The notes under the pieces are model-generated. The model had not been told where the DNA came from and did no database searches. It saw nothing but the letters and a program-made list of their open reading frames with translations. DNA of 64,000 nucleotides. Source: Copromyces sp. CBS 386.78 (lineage: Eukaryota > Ascomycota > Sordariomycetes > Sordariales > Sordariaceae). The stretch spans positions 62,001-126,000 of the forward strand of contig MU839108.1 of NCBI GenBank assembly GCA_030685235.1, given 5' to 3'. The number at the start of each line of letters is the position of its first letter. The first letter of the stretch is position 1. Both the position numbers and the translations under genes were made by a program. Shown here piece after piece: positions 39,894-49,087 of the stretch.

Positions 39894-40592
39894 ATACTAT
39901 AAATATATGCCTTATATTTTTGGTTGATTTTTATCGATTTTATTCGATTAAATATTCGTTGTTGAAATTCTTCTATATAAATAACCCCATCCCTCGTAGA
40001 GGGTTGCCGAGGCACTGCCCAGGCAGGGGTGCCTACATGGCTTACCAGGGTGGCCTGCACGGCTGAACCAGGGCCTAGGAATGCAGAGCTGACCAGGGTA
40101 TCAAGGATGGAATCCAAGGGAGGAAAAAGGTCTCACATCCTTTGAAACCTCCTCCCTCGGCCATTCCTTGACTTACGAAAACAAACAAACCGTTTTCGGA
40201 ATCCCCGGAAACGGAAGAATTCAACGGAGAAAACCGTTCGTTCATAGGATGGATGGTTGGCCCAGAAATCTATAAGAAGGGTGGTCCCCTTCGAGGAAAG
40301 AAAAGGTTTTCTATAGCTCATCAGACACTTTGAAATATCTTTACCAATACAAAGCCTACACACACAAACAAAATACCGTTCTACTCCTTTTTGAGTGCTC
40401 TACACACACATGCCTTCAGAATTATCCATACCCTACAAAGCAAGCCTTTTCTTCCACCAAGAAAAGAAAGATCATTGCTACCTTCTCATCTACCCTTGCG
40501 ATTTCGAATTCTACGATATCGTTAAGGCTTCCACCCTTCTCGAATTCCCTCCAGAAGCCTTACCAACATCTATCCCTATATAAAGGTAAAAA
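39894..40592. other. un-RIPed island inside the nest, probably part of an intermediate insertion
   Basis: Between the right LTR of gypsy B and the resuming integrase of gypsy A lie about 700 bp. Of these, about 39.98-40.58 kb have normal GC content and look untouched by RIP. With the 46 bp left of gypsy B (about 26761-26806) this would form a ~745-bp insertion in the integrase of A that later received B. The part from 40.37 kb has a CA-rich leader and a 62-codon open frame (40395-40583, with MPSELSIPYK inside). The minus strand has a 93-codon frame (40117-39836) running into the LTR. TATATAAA-like strings occur at both edges. I could not classify it; a solo LTR or retroelement 5' leader, a MITE, or captured unique DNA are all possible. 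Confidence 0.55.
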
Positions 40593-41700
40593 TTATAATT
40601 AGCAAAGAATAGGGTTACTCCCATTAATACCAACTTAAGGTTATTACCCTAGAATTTAGCCAAAGGTAATTAGTTTACCTAATCGTCCTATATTTAATTA
40701 ATAAAAGTTCGCAAGTATTATTCTAATTCTACATTAATCCTTTTTATCTATCTATTAGTTTCCTTATAATAAAGCGTAGAATATTTTAATTTAACGCCTA
40801 GCCGTAAGGATAATTATCTTTAGAAGGCTGAGACGAATTGGATACTTCTATTTAAAATTACAGTATTTAAAAGATTATAAAGAATATAGATATAATTAAT
40901 AAACTTTTTTACTAGCTCTTCCATTATTAATCTTTTTATTAGAATAAAGTACTTTATTTTAATTAATTTATTTACTACAACTAATACGTATTCGTACTCC
41001 GCCCTTTTATTTACCTATTATAATTTGGGGAATAGGGTTACATAATTAATAGAAATATTGTACTACGGGGTATTAAGAATAAGTAAGGGTTTGAAGAAAT
41101 TTATTAACAATGTTTTAGTAGCCTTAATCTTATTATAGGGTATATACCCTTTATAATAGGTATTTATTACAATTACTATTCTTAATTAGAAATAGCAGTA
41201 TATTAATACTACCGTTTTATCCTTCTTAAAATAGCCGTCCTATATTAAAATATAAGTACGATAGATTAGCTCTAACTAAACCGCCTTATCGTTGGGGGGT
41301 ATTATTAGCCTATCCTTAAATATTACCCTATTATTAATTATATAATATTCGGCGAAGGGGATCTTCAATATTTTTTTAAGTACTTTGGCTAACGATCGCT
41401 TAATTTAATAGTTTTTTTAATGTCCGCTATTATAGGGGAGTTAGTGTAAACCCGGTCTATTAGGTTATCCGTATAAATATTTAGCCTATCTTCGTCTTTT
41501 TAAAAGCTATTTTCTAGGGTATAGATTATTAAGGGTGCTCCCGTATTTAATATAACGTTTATTATAAAGCCCTCGCTATCTATATTTATTAGTTCTTAAT
41601 TGAACGAATCTTCGTCGAAGCGTAAAGGGTTAATAAATAGTTTCCTCTTTACTTTTAACTTATTATCCTCCGTATCTTTTAGTACGTGCTTTAATTTACG
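40593..41700 (-). pseudogene. integrase core of gypsy A
   Basis: The minus strand keeps the order of a Ty3/gypsy integrase. An ISMDF-like block reading ISINYVTLFP lies near 41.03 kb. A YVLVVVDRLTK-like block (now VVVNKLIK) lies near 40.96 kb. LGVKLKYSTLYYKETNR is near 40.78 kb, and an FFANYNF block lies at the very edge, about 40.60 kb. RIP stops and Asp-to-Asn changes are frequent. The frame then runs into unrelated sequence; the next expected residues are found at about 26.76 kb. Confidence 0.78.
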
Positions 41701-41879
41701 GTTTAGGGCGTTAGGCCTAACGTTAATTAATCTTAGCCAATATTTAATTATAAAATTAAATTTAGATAAAAATTTAAATTACTTTATATATTTAAGTATA
41801 AGCTTTTTTATAGTATTAAACGTTTTGAGGTTCTTATAGTTTATAATGATTTTAAAAGGTTGGGTAGCGCCTTTTAATT

Positions 41880-43250
41880 TAGGTTTCTATTCTTTTAGTA
41901 TTTTAATAATAGTTAGTAATTCTTTATTATAAATATTATAATTATATTTTATTATAGAATATTTAGCCGAAAAGTAGGCGATTAAGTATAGTTTACCGTC
42001 GTACAATTATAATAATATATTGCCCGTTGACTAATTAGAGGCGTCGATTTTAATAACGGTCGGTTTCTCTTAATTGTAGATCTTTAAGATTGGTACGGTC
42101 GTAAATACTGTCTTTAAGGCTTTAAAGGCGTTATTATACTCTTTATCCTACCTTTAGTCTATTATTTTCTTTATTAATTTGTATAGTAGTTTATTTATAT
42201 ATGAAAAGTTGGCGATAAACCTCCTATAAAAGTTAATAAAACTTAGGAAATACTATAGTTGGCGTTTTATCGTCGGTACTTCCTATTTAATAACGGCTTT
42301 TACTTTCTCTAAGTTTATTTTAATCCTTCTAAGGGTAATAATAAGGCTTAGATATTTAGTTCGCTAAATATAGAATTTATATTTATTAATATTAATTTAT
42401 AAGCCTACGTTAATTAAGCGTTATAATACCTCTTTAACGTACTTAATATATCTTTTATATATTTTTAAAAAGATTAAAATATTATTTAGGTAAACCGTTG
42501 TATAAATATTTAGAATATCGTATAAGATATTGTTAATAAAGTTCTAGAACGAGGCTAATATTCCTAATAAACCGAACGGATATACTAGGGATTTGTAGAG
42601 ATTAAACTTCGTAATAAAAGCGGTTAATTATTCGTATTCTTTAATTATACGTAACTTATTAAAAATAATAAGAATATTTACTTTCGTAAATTACTTTACC
42701 TTATAAATAGTATTTAATATTTCTTTAATTAAGGGTAATAGGTATTTATTCTTTAGCGAAATTTCGTTAATGCCCTTGTAATCGATATAGATCCGTACGC
42801 CGCCGCTTAATTTGCGGGCTAATAGTACTAGTAATACTATATCGGAAGTCGATAATCTAATAAATCCTTTAGCTAAATTGTTATCTAACTATTGCTTAAT
42901 AACTTTGAATTCTTATAGGGATATTGGTCGTACTTTAAAATATAATAGAAATTCTACCCCTAATTTTAGTTTAATTTTATAATTGTAAGAACAGTATTTA
43001 AGTATTACGTTGGCATCCCGTAGGTTAGTAACGTAAGAGAGATCTTTATATTCGTTTAAGAAACGTACTTTTACTTCCTCTAAGGTGTACTTTAGCCGAA
43101 TAATTTTATTTATAAATTTCTAAACATCTTCCTCTATAATGCCGTAGATTTTATTAATTTCGGTTAAAGGGGTTAATTTCCGCTCTTACCTCTCGGCCGG
43201 TTTTTAAGGCTCGTTATTTATTATTTTTAACATATATATACGGTTAATAT
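41880..43250 (-). pseudogene. reverse transcriptase and RNase H of gypsy A
   Basis: Reading the minus strand, the RT block GGVRIYIDYKGINEISLK lies at about 42783-42836 and is followed by an NKYLLPLIKE-like string. The catalytic YLDD motif is at 42472-42496 but now reads YLNN, both aspartates changed to Asn by G-to-A on the coding strand. The RNase H segment shows PVAYFSAKYS and YDIYNKELL-like blocks near 41.93-41.98 kb and DASN (normally DASD) near 42.04 kb. The enzyme is inactive. Confidence 0.8.
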
Positions 43251-44649
43251 ACTCCCTTATAGATTCGCCGAGTTGGAAGGCTTGCTCTCCCTTATTGTTA
43301 TTCGCGGCTTTTACTTTATAAAGGTCGATAAATTCGTATACCTCTAGGTTTTTAAAGTAGGGTTTATATAGTTTACCCTTTCTTTATATAATATTTTTCT
43401 ATATATTTTTAAATAGAAATAATATTAAAATTGCCGCCTTCTTCTCTTTCTATACTTCCTAGAGTTTTACCTATATAGTAGAGCTAATTTTAACGCCCTT
43501 TATCTATATATTAAATATAAAAGTTCGTATATTAATTAATTTAATGTCCGAAAGATTTAGGGCTACTATATTAATTATCGGTTTAAATTATTAAAAGAAC
43601 ATCCGTTTTATTCGTTCTAGTCGTTATATTATTTAGATCCTTCGTCCGCTAATAATCCGTACTTTTATTTTAATTTTTTTTAACGCTAATTTTTTAACGG
43701 GGTTGAAAAGTTCTTTAAATTTCTTTATATACGCTAGAAAAATTAGAGGTTCTATTATTATAGCCTAATTACCCTTAAGGGCTTCCATTATATTAACTAC
43801 TTAAATTGGGAAATATTTATTTTCATTAAAGTTAGATCTGCTTTCGATTTCGTTAGGGACGGAAATATCGGACCCGCTTTCGGTTTCGTTAAGGATAAAA
43901 ATATTTTTATTATCCTCTTCCTTAAGAACGGTAATTAGGACCGTTACTACTTCTAAAGGTTGAAGTATACAAATGCTTATATAGGCTACATTCTAGGTAA
44001 TTTTATTAGTTACCTAATTAATATTTAGATTATAGAATTGTAGTTATAATTAATTTAGAATTACCGGGTAATTTATTACTAGATTAGTAATAAAGAATTT
44101 AATAACCTTTTTATAATTACCGATCCGTATTATTATTTCGACGTATTAATTTACTTATTCTTTAAAGTCGCCGTCGGCTAAATATAATAGCCGGGGCTTC
44201 TTTAGAAGTTTGAATTCTAGGTAGGCTTTCTCTACGAAAGATCGGTCAATAAAAGTTTTACTTAAATATTTAGAATCGATTAGTAATATATATTCTATTT
44301 TATTATTACGTTAGGGATATTAAAGATATATAGATAATAGGATTATATTTTACTTATAGAATTCTAAACTATTTAATTTAAGCGGTTCTATCTTTTAATA
44401 ACCGATTATATAAACGTTTAATTTATTTACCCTTATCTTTATCCTCCTTTGTATCCCTACCGAATACCTTTAAGTGCGATTTAGCCTTAGGGTTTTCTAT
44501 TTCCTTATTGGGCTGGAGCGGCTAGAGCTAGGGCTATTGGAGCCGCCGGGGCGGCCGGGGCCGCTAAGTTGGCCGTATCCGCTATAGTACAATTAGTAAT
44601 TAGGGTACCCGTATTAGTATATTTATATATTATAATACTTAAACCGGTA

Positions 44650-46830
44650 TAATTAATTTATTTTCCCTTATTGCTATAGTTAATTTGGCTTTTATATTCG
44701 CGGGCTAAGTATTTGCCCTTGCTATAATTTATATAGAAACCCTTATTATAATATTCTTATAGAATATCTTTATAAATTTCAGTGAATTTAATACGGTTTA
44801 GATTTATAATATTAGGGTCTTTATTATTGCCGCTAATACTAATATTGCCGTTACTATTACTTTTATTATTATTTTAGGTACCTTAAATAGTATTATTATA
44901 GAGGGCTACTCTAATATAAACTTTAGAAATACCTTTAAATAATTCGTACTATCCTTTAAAGTCGTTATAAGCAGGTTGAACGTAATAATATAAAATTAAA
45001 TCCGCTAAAGATTTAGAGACGTTTTAATAAAGAAAATAAATTTTAATAACTATATTATAATTATAATAATTAATTAAAGTAATAAATTAAATTTTAAAGT
45101 CTTTATAATTAAATTATTTATTAGTTTATTTAAATTGTAATAATAAATTTTCGACGACCTATACAATATTACCCTATATATAGCGATTATTTAAATATAT
45201 TAAGAATTCTTCATTTATTTACTATTTTTAGAAAATAGAGTGCTAAGGGTTATTAAGGATTGTCTTTTAATACTCTATAACATTAATTTTTATTTCGCCT
45301 CCTAGGTAGGATATAGTATAAAATAATTTCGCTATTTCGTTAGGAAATTTATAATTATTAATAATCTAACGACTATAAATTTTTAAATTCTAAATATTAT
45401 AAACGTTATAGCATTTAATTATATTTATTTCCTTACCCTTAAATTACTTTAAATCCTTATAAAGTACTTTACGATAATAATACAGTATAGGGGTAAGAGC
45501 TATAGCAGGGGGGTAAGGACCGCCGGGACCGCTAAGACCGCCGGGGCTTCTAAGACCGCCGGGACTGCCGGGGCTACTAAGGGGGCCGCTAGGACTATTA
45601 TAATAATTAAATCCTCTACCTTTAGGATTGCCGCCCGCTTCGTTATAGCCGAAGCCGCTTCTTTTATTTAATTTTCTAAAATTACTATCGCTAAGACCGC
45701 TACTTATACTACCGGAATTAAAGCCGGTTCCCGTACTCGATCTTCTAGGGCCGCTACCGTTAGGGCCGCCGCTTATACTACCGGAACCGCTACCGGTACC
45801 CGTACCCAATCTTCTAAGGCTGCTAATATTATTCTTTACAATAATTTTATCTTCTTTTACTAAACGGAGGCGAATTTAAAGGTTTTTAATCTCCTCCTAT
45901 ATTTAAATAAATTCCTCGTTAGCGATTTTACTTGCAATACGTAAAGTATTAAAAATTTTTAGTACCTTCTTTAACTCCGCTCTATATAATTTAATATTAT
46001 TATTAATTATTTTATTAAATTTAAAGAGGCTTTAATAATCCTCTTTATTATTTTAGATAATATTGTCGAATTTTTCTTAGAAATCGGTTTTTTCTTGGGT
46101 AAAGTTTGATACCTTTTAGTAGAGAGACGTATTTTCGGTAATAATTTAATTGTATTATAATTGTAAGGATTAGATTTATTATATAAATTATTTTTTAGTT
46201 TCGTTAAATTAATTAATTTAATTTTTTAATTATTCTTCCGCTATTTTCTACTATTTCTCCTTTCCTTATATTTCGTTAACGAAGGATTTGGCGTCGTTTT
46301 TAAATTTAATATAACGGGCTTATTCCTCTTTAATTTACTTATTAAAAGCGTTAATCTTTCTATTAAAGTAATAGAATAATTTTATAACTTTTTTATAACT
46401 ACGAATTTTATTAGTAAAATTTAGGGAGACTATAAGGTTATTAGGATTATTACTATAGATTTTTAATAGTATATCGTATCCTTTTAAAAGGGAGGAGAAG
46501 ATTATAACGAAATTAATTCGGCGTATATTATTACCTACTAGATTACTAACTATTTTAATTATATTTTCTTAAATAATTGGATAACGCTTATTAAAAGAGA
46601 GATATTTCTACTATATTATACGGTACAATATTTGCGCCCTCGTTATTTTAGAGGCTTTAATACTTATTTATCGTTTTTAGGTTCGATATTTTAATCGCTA
46701 GGGTTCTTAATTCTATATCGGCGATTATACGATTTCGCTTCGAAGTAAAGTTCGTAAGAACTAAACTACTACTAATCTTCTATTAGGCTTAATTCTTACT
46801 AAAATTACTTATTGCGCGTTAACGCGAGGT
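44650..46830 (-). pseudogene. gag region of gypsy A
   Basis: This lies between the 5' LTR and the protease/RT part. A Gly/Ser/Pro-rich open piece of 121 codons (45809-45444) is the longest survivor. Near 44.69-44.73 kb a zinc-knuckle-like string remains in which the cysteines have turned to Tyr (YSKGKYLAREYK-like), the change RIP makes from TGT/TGC. The protein would have been the nucleocapsid. It is not functional. Confidence 0.5.
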
Positions 46831-46844
46831 TAAGTATAATAAAG

Positions 46845-47089
46845 TATTATAGGGCGCGAGTAAGTATTAAAGTAAGATATTAATTATTGTACGAGGAACT
46901 AGAAGAGGAACCTATACGTACACGAGAATTATATAGGGCATAGTATGGAGCCCTGTGGCTATAGGTCTACAGGGCGGCACTATGCGTGCTAGCTATACTG
47001 CATTTAGACAGTTGCACTCAGCTGGCTGCACTAATGCAGTACAGCACCCCTATCTATCTATCTACAAGGAGCAGGCAATGCCTGTGACA
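46845..47089 (-). repeat. LTR of gypsy A (5' LTR in element orientation)
   Basis: This is the 245-bp partner of 25030-25274, with mostly transition differences. It is followed outside by TATAT. Confidence 0.9.
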
Positions 47090-47094
47090 TATAT

Positions 47095-47279
47095 AGAGCT
47101 TTCTCGTTAGCTACTATTAGCTTAGTATTATACGCGGGGCGGCCTTTTTTAAGAAGGATCTCCTTAATACAATTGCGGAGGCGCTTACGGGGCACCTCGA
47201 AAATCTTGTACAATTAAGTAACTAGGACGTCGGGATTTTCGCAATAAAAATCGACAACGCGTTAAAAACAGCCTTCCAT
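47095..47279 (-). pseudogene. Fot1-like transposase, N-terminal part
   Basis: The frame opens with an ATG at 47279 and reads through a helix-turn-helix (psq/CENP-B-type) block resembling NPDV...FEVPRKRLRN and then KKGRPA, with one or two RIP stops. It is cut at 47095 by the TATAT target duplication of the gypsy element. The frame resumes exactly at 25029 once one TATAT copy is dropped. This is the DNA-binding end of the transposase. It is dead by RIP and by insertion. Confidence 0.8.
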
Positions 47280-47379
47280 TATTAACTAGTAATTTTTAGA
47301 AGCGATGCGATGTAGTATTGTAGTTATTAATAATACAGAAAGAAAGAGGTTTACAGGAAGCTCGAAATCGTTGCGATCT

Positions 47380-47472
47380 AGCCGTTGTACTAGGTTAGCC
47401 GTATTAGTCGTGAGCACCCACTTTAGGGGGTGCGAGTCAACGAGAACCGAAAAAGTGGGGGCGTGGCACGGG
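47380..47472 (-). repeat. right terminal inverted repeat of Fot1-like element
   Basis: This is the reverse complement of the left arm, followed outside by TA at 47473-47474. This arm is less mutated than the left one. Its outer end is only about 219 bp from the SEC13 start codon. Confidence 0.88.
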
Positions 47473-47690
47473 TACGGTATCGTGTCGCCTAGCCGTCCAC
47501 TATAGCTTGCAGCTTCCATTCCAGTGGTGATCTAACTGAATAGCAATCCCCAACGACGGCCTTTTTTCCCTTTTTGCTACAACCTTTACTTAGGTCATAA
47601 CTCTGATTTGCTTCAAACCCAAAGCGGGCACATACGACCTCATAATCTTCTTGTTTTCCACACATCTTCAGTACCCCATAATTAATCAAG
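47473..47690 (+). promoter_or_regulatory. truncated SEC13 upstream region
   Basis: Only about 218 bp of ordinary DNA separate the outer end of the Fot1-like repeat from the SEC13 ATG at 47691. It must hold the SEC13 5' leader and, unless transposon sequence contributes, its core promoter. No clear TATA or CCAAT box stands out. Confidence 0.5.
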
Positions 47691-48830
47691 ATGGTAAGCC
47701 CCTCTAACACCCCAAGCTGCCGGCTGCGGCCCCCCTTTCTTGGCGACCTATTCACTAACATGAAGCTATCGCGACGACACAGACCGCAGGCGCCCAGGTT
47801 ATCGCCAACTCTGGCCACGATGATATGATTGTACGTTGACCTCGCCCTTCACTACGTTTCCCGACAACCGATCATCTGTTTCTCACAGACCCTCGCAGCA
47901 CGATGCAGTTCTCGACTACTACGGCAGGAGGTTAGCGACATGCTCCTCGGATCGCACCATTAAGATCTTCGAGATCGAGGGCGAGTCACAGCGACTTATC
48001 GAGACACTGAAGGGGTATGTTCGCGATGGATTACAGTCAACAACCGATATGGGCACTGGGTTAATCTCCCTTCTTACAACAGACACGACGGCGCAGTCTG
48101 GTGCGTAGCATGGGCGCACCCCAAGTACGGCAACATCCTCGCCTCGGCAGGCTACGACGGCAAGGTTCTCATCTGGCGCGAGCAAGCCGGTAGCTGGCAG
48201 CGCATCTTCGACTTTGCCCTACACAAAGCGAGCGTCAACATCGTGTCCTGGTCTCCTCACGAAGCCGGCTGTCTCTTGGCCTGCGCCTCTTCCGACGGCA
48301 ACGTCAGCGTTCTCGAATTCAAGGATAACAGCTGGGAGCACAAAATCTTCCACGCCCACGGCCTGGGCGTCAACTCGGTCTCTTGGGCGCCCGCCACCAC
48401 TCCCGGCAGCATCGTCAGCAGCAACCCCGGCCCCGGCTCGACGGGCAACAGGCGCTTCGTGACCGGCGGCTCCGACAACTTGCTCAAGATCTGGACATTC
48501 GACCCCGCGACAAACGGATACAAGCTCGAGCGCGAGCCCCTGACGGGCCATACGGACTGGGTGCGCGACGTTGCGTGGAGCCCGACTGTGCTTCAAAAGA
48601 GCTACATTGCGAGCGCCTCGCAGGATAAGACGGTGCGCATCTGGACGAGTGACGCGGCGAACCCGAGCGAGTGGAAGTGCAAGGTTCTCAACTTCGATGC
48701 GGCCGTCTGGCGCGTCAGCTGGTCGCTCAGCGGAAACGTGCTGGCTGCCAGCAGCGACAACAACAAGGTCACGCTATGGAAGGAGAACCTTAAGGGCGAG
48801 TGGGAGAACGTCAAGACTATTGAGGAGTAA
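47691..48830 (+). CDS. sec13: SEC13, COPII outer coat and nuclear pore WD40 protein
   Basis: Sec13 pairs with Sec31 in the COPII cage on ER exit sites and with Nup145C in the Y-shaped nuclear pore complex. Four exons are proposed: 47691-47693, 47783-47830, 47899-48014 and 48083-48830, with introns of 89, 68 and 68 bp, giving 304 residues. The first coding exon is only the ATG, followed by a GTAAGC donor. Family blocks are [109 protein letters not shown] and [12 protein letters not shown], i.e. the six-bladed open propeller. Length and order match the family. A transposon nest ends about 219 bp upstream. Confidence 0.95.
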
Positions 48831-49087
48831 AAAAGATGGGATACAGGGGTCATGTTATGATGATTGGCGAGCGCTAGTATAATATTGGTAGGGTAGATAC
48901 TCATCATCTAGAGTGGGCGTTATCAGATAATAAACGAGGAAGGCTACCTAGCGAAAAAGGAGCAGGTCTGCCTTCATTTTCTCAAGAACACACCCACACT
49001 CGCTTTTACACCAACCACTCGGCACAATGAACAAAACATCTTAGACTGCAATACAAATTTACAACCAAAGTGTGACGGCGAGAAGTC

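Larger units (their letters stand above)
25030..47089 (-). mobile_element. Ty3/gypsy LTR retrotransposon A (outer), RIPed and interrupted
   Basis: Two 245-bp direct repeats (25030-25274 and 46845-47089) flank the element. Identical 5-bp TATAT target duplications lie outside (25025-25029 and 47090-47094). A purine tract on the minus strand next to the left LTR (plus-strand complement at 25275-25287) shows that the element runs on the minus strand. In order from the right it holds gag, a zinc-knuckle relic, reverse transcriptase, RNase H and integrase. The integrase is split: most of it is at 40.59-41.7 kb and its C-terminal part at 26.31-26.76 kb, separated by later insertions. Without them the element would be about 8.2 kb. 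Confidence 0.88.
23270..47472 (-). mobile_element. Fot1/pogo-like DNA transposon, interrupted, RIPed
   Basis: The element is bounded by about 93-bp terminal inverted repeats (23270-23362 and 47380-47472). These start CCCGTGCCACGCCCCCAC and differ almost only by transitions, and each is flanked outside by TA, the target duplication expected of Tc1/mariner-pogo elements. Subtracting the retrotransposon at 25030-47089 and its 5-bp duplication leaves 2138 bp, a normal Fot1-type size. Its transposase is on the minus strand and split by that insertion. The element sits between PEX20 and SEC13. Confidence 0.85.

Noticed and set aside
39836..40117. GIY-YIG/T5orf172-like reading of the minus-strand frame in the un-RIPed island.
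   Set aside because: The similarity is limited to a few tyrosine/isoleucine-rich residues and is not convincing.
23270..47472. A 24-kb unit with terminal inverted repeats could be a Maverick/Polinton or Starship-like giant element.
   Set aside because: The inverted repeats belong to a 2.1-kb Fot1-like transposon, whose split transposase and TA duplication explain the ends. The bulk inside is nested LTR retrotransposons. No captain recombinase or packaging genes were recognised.
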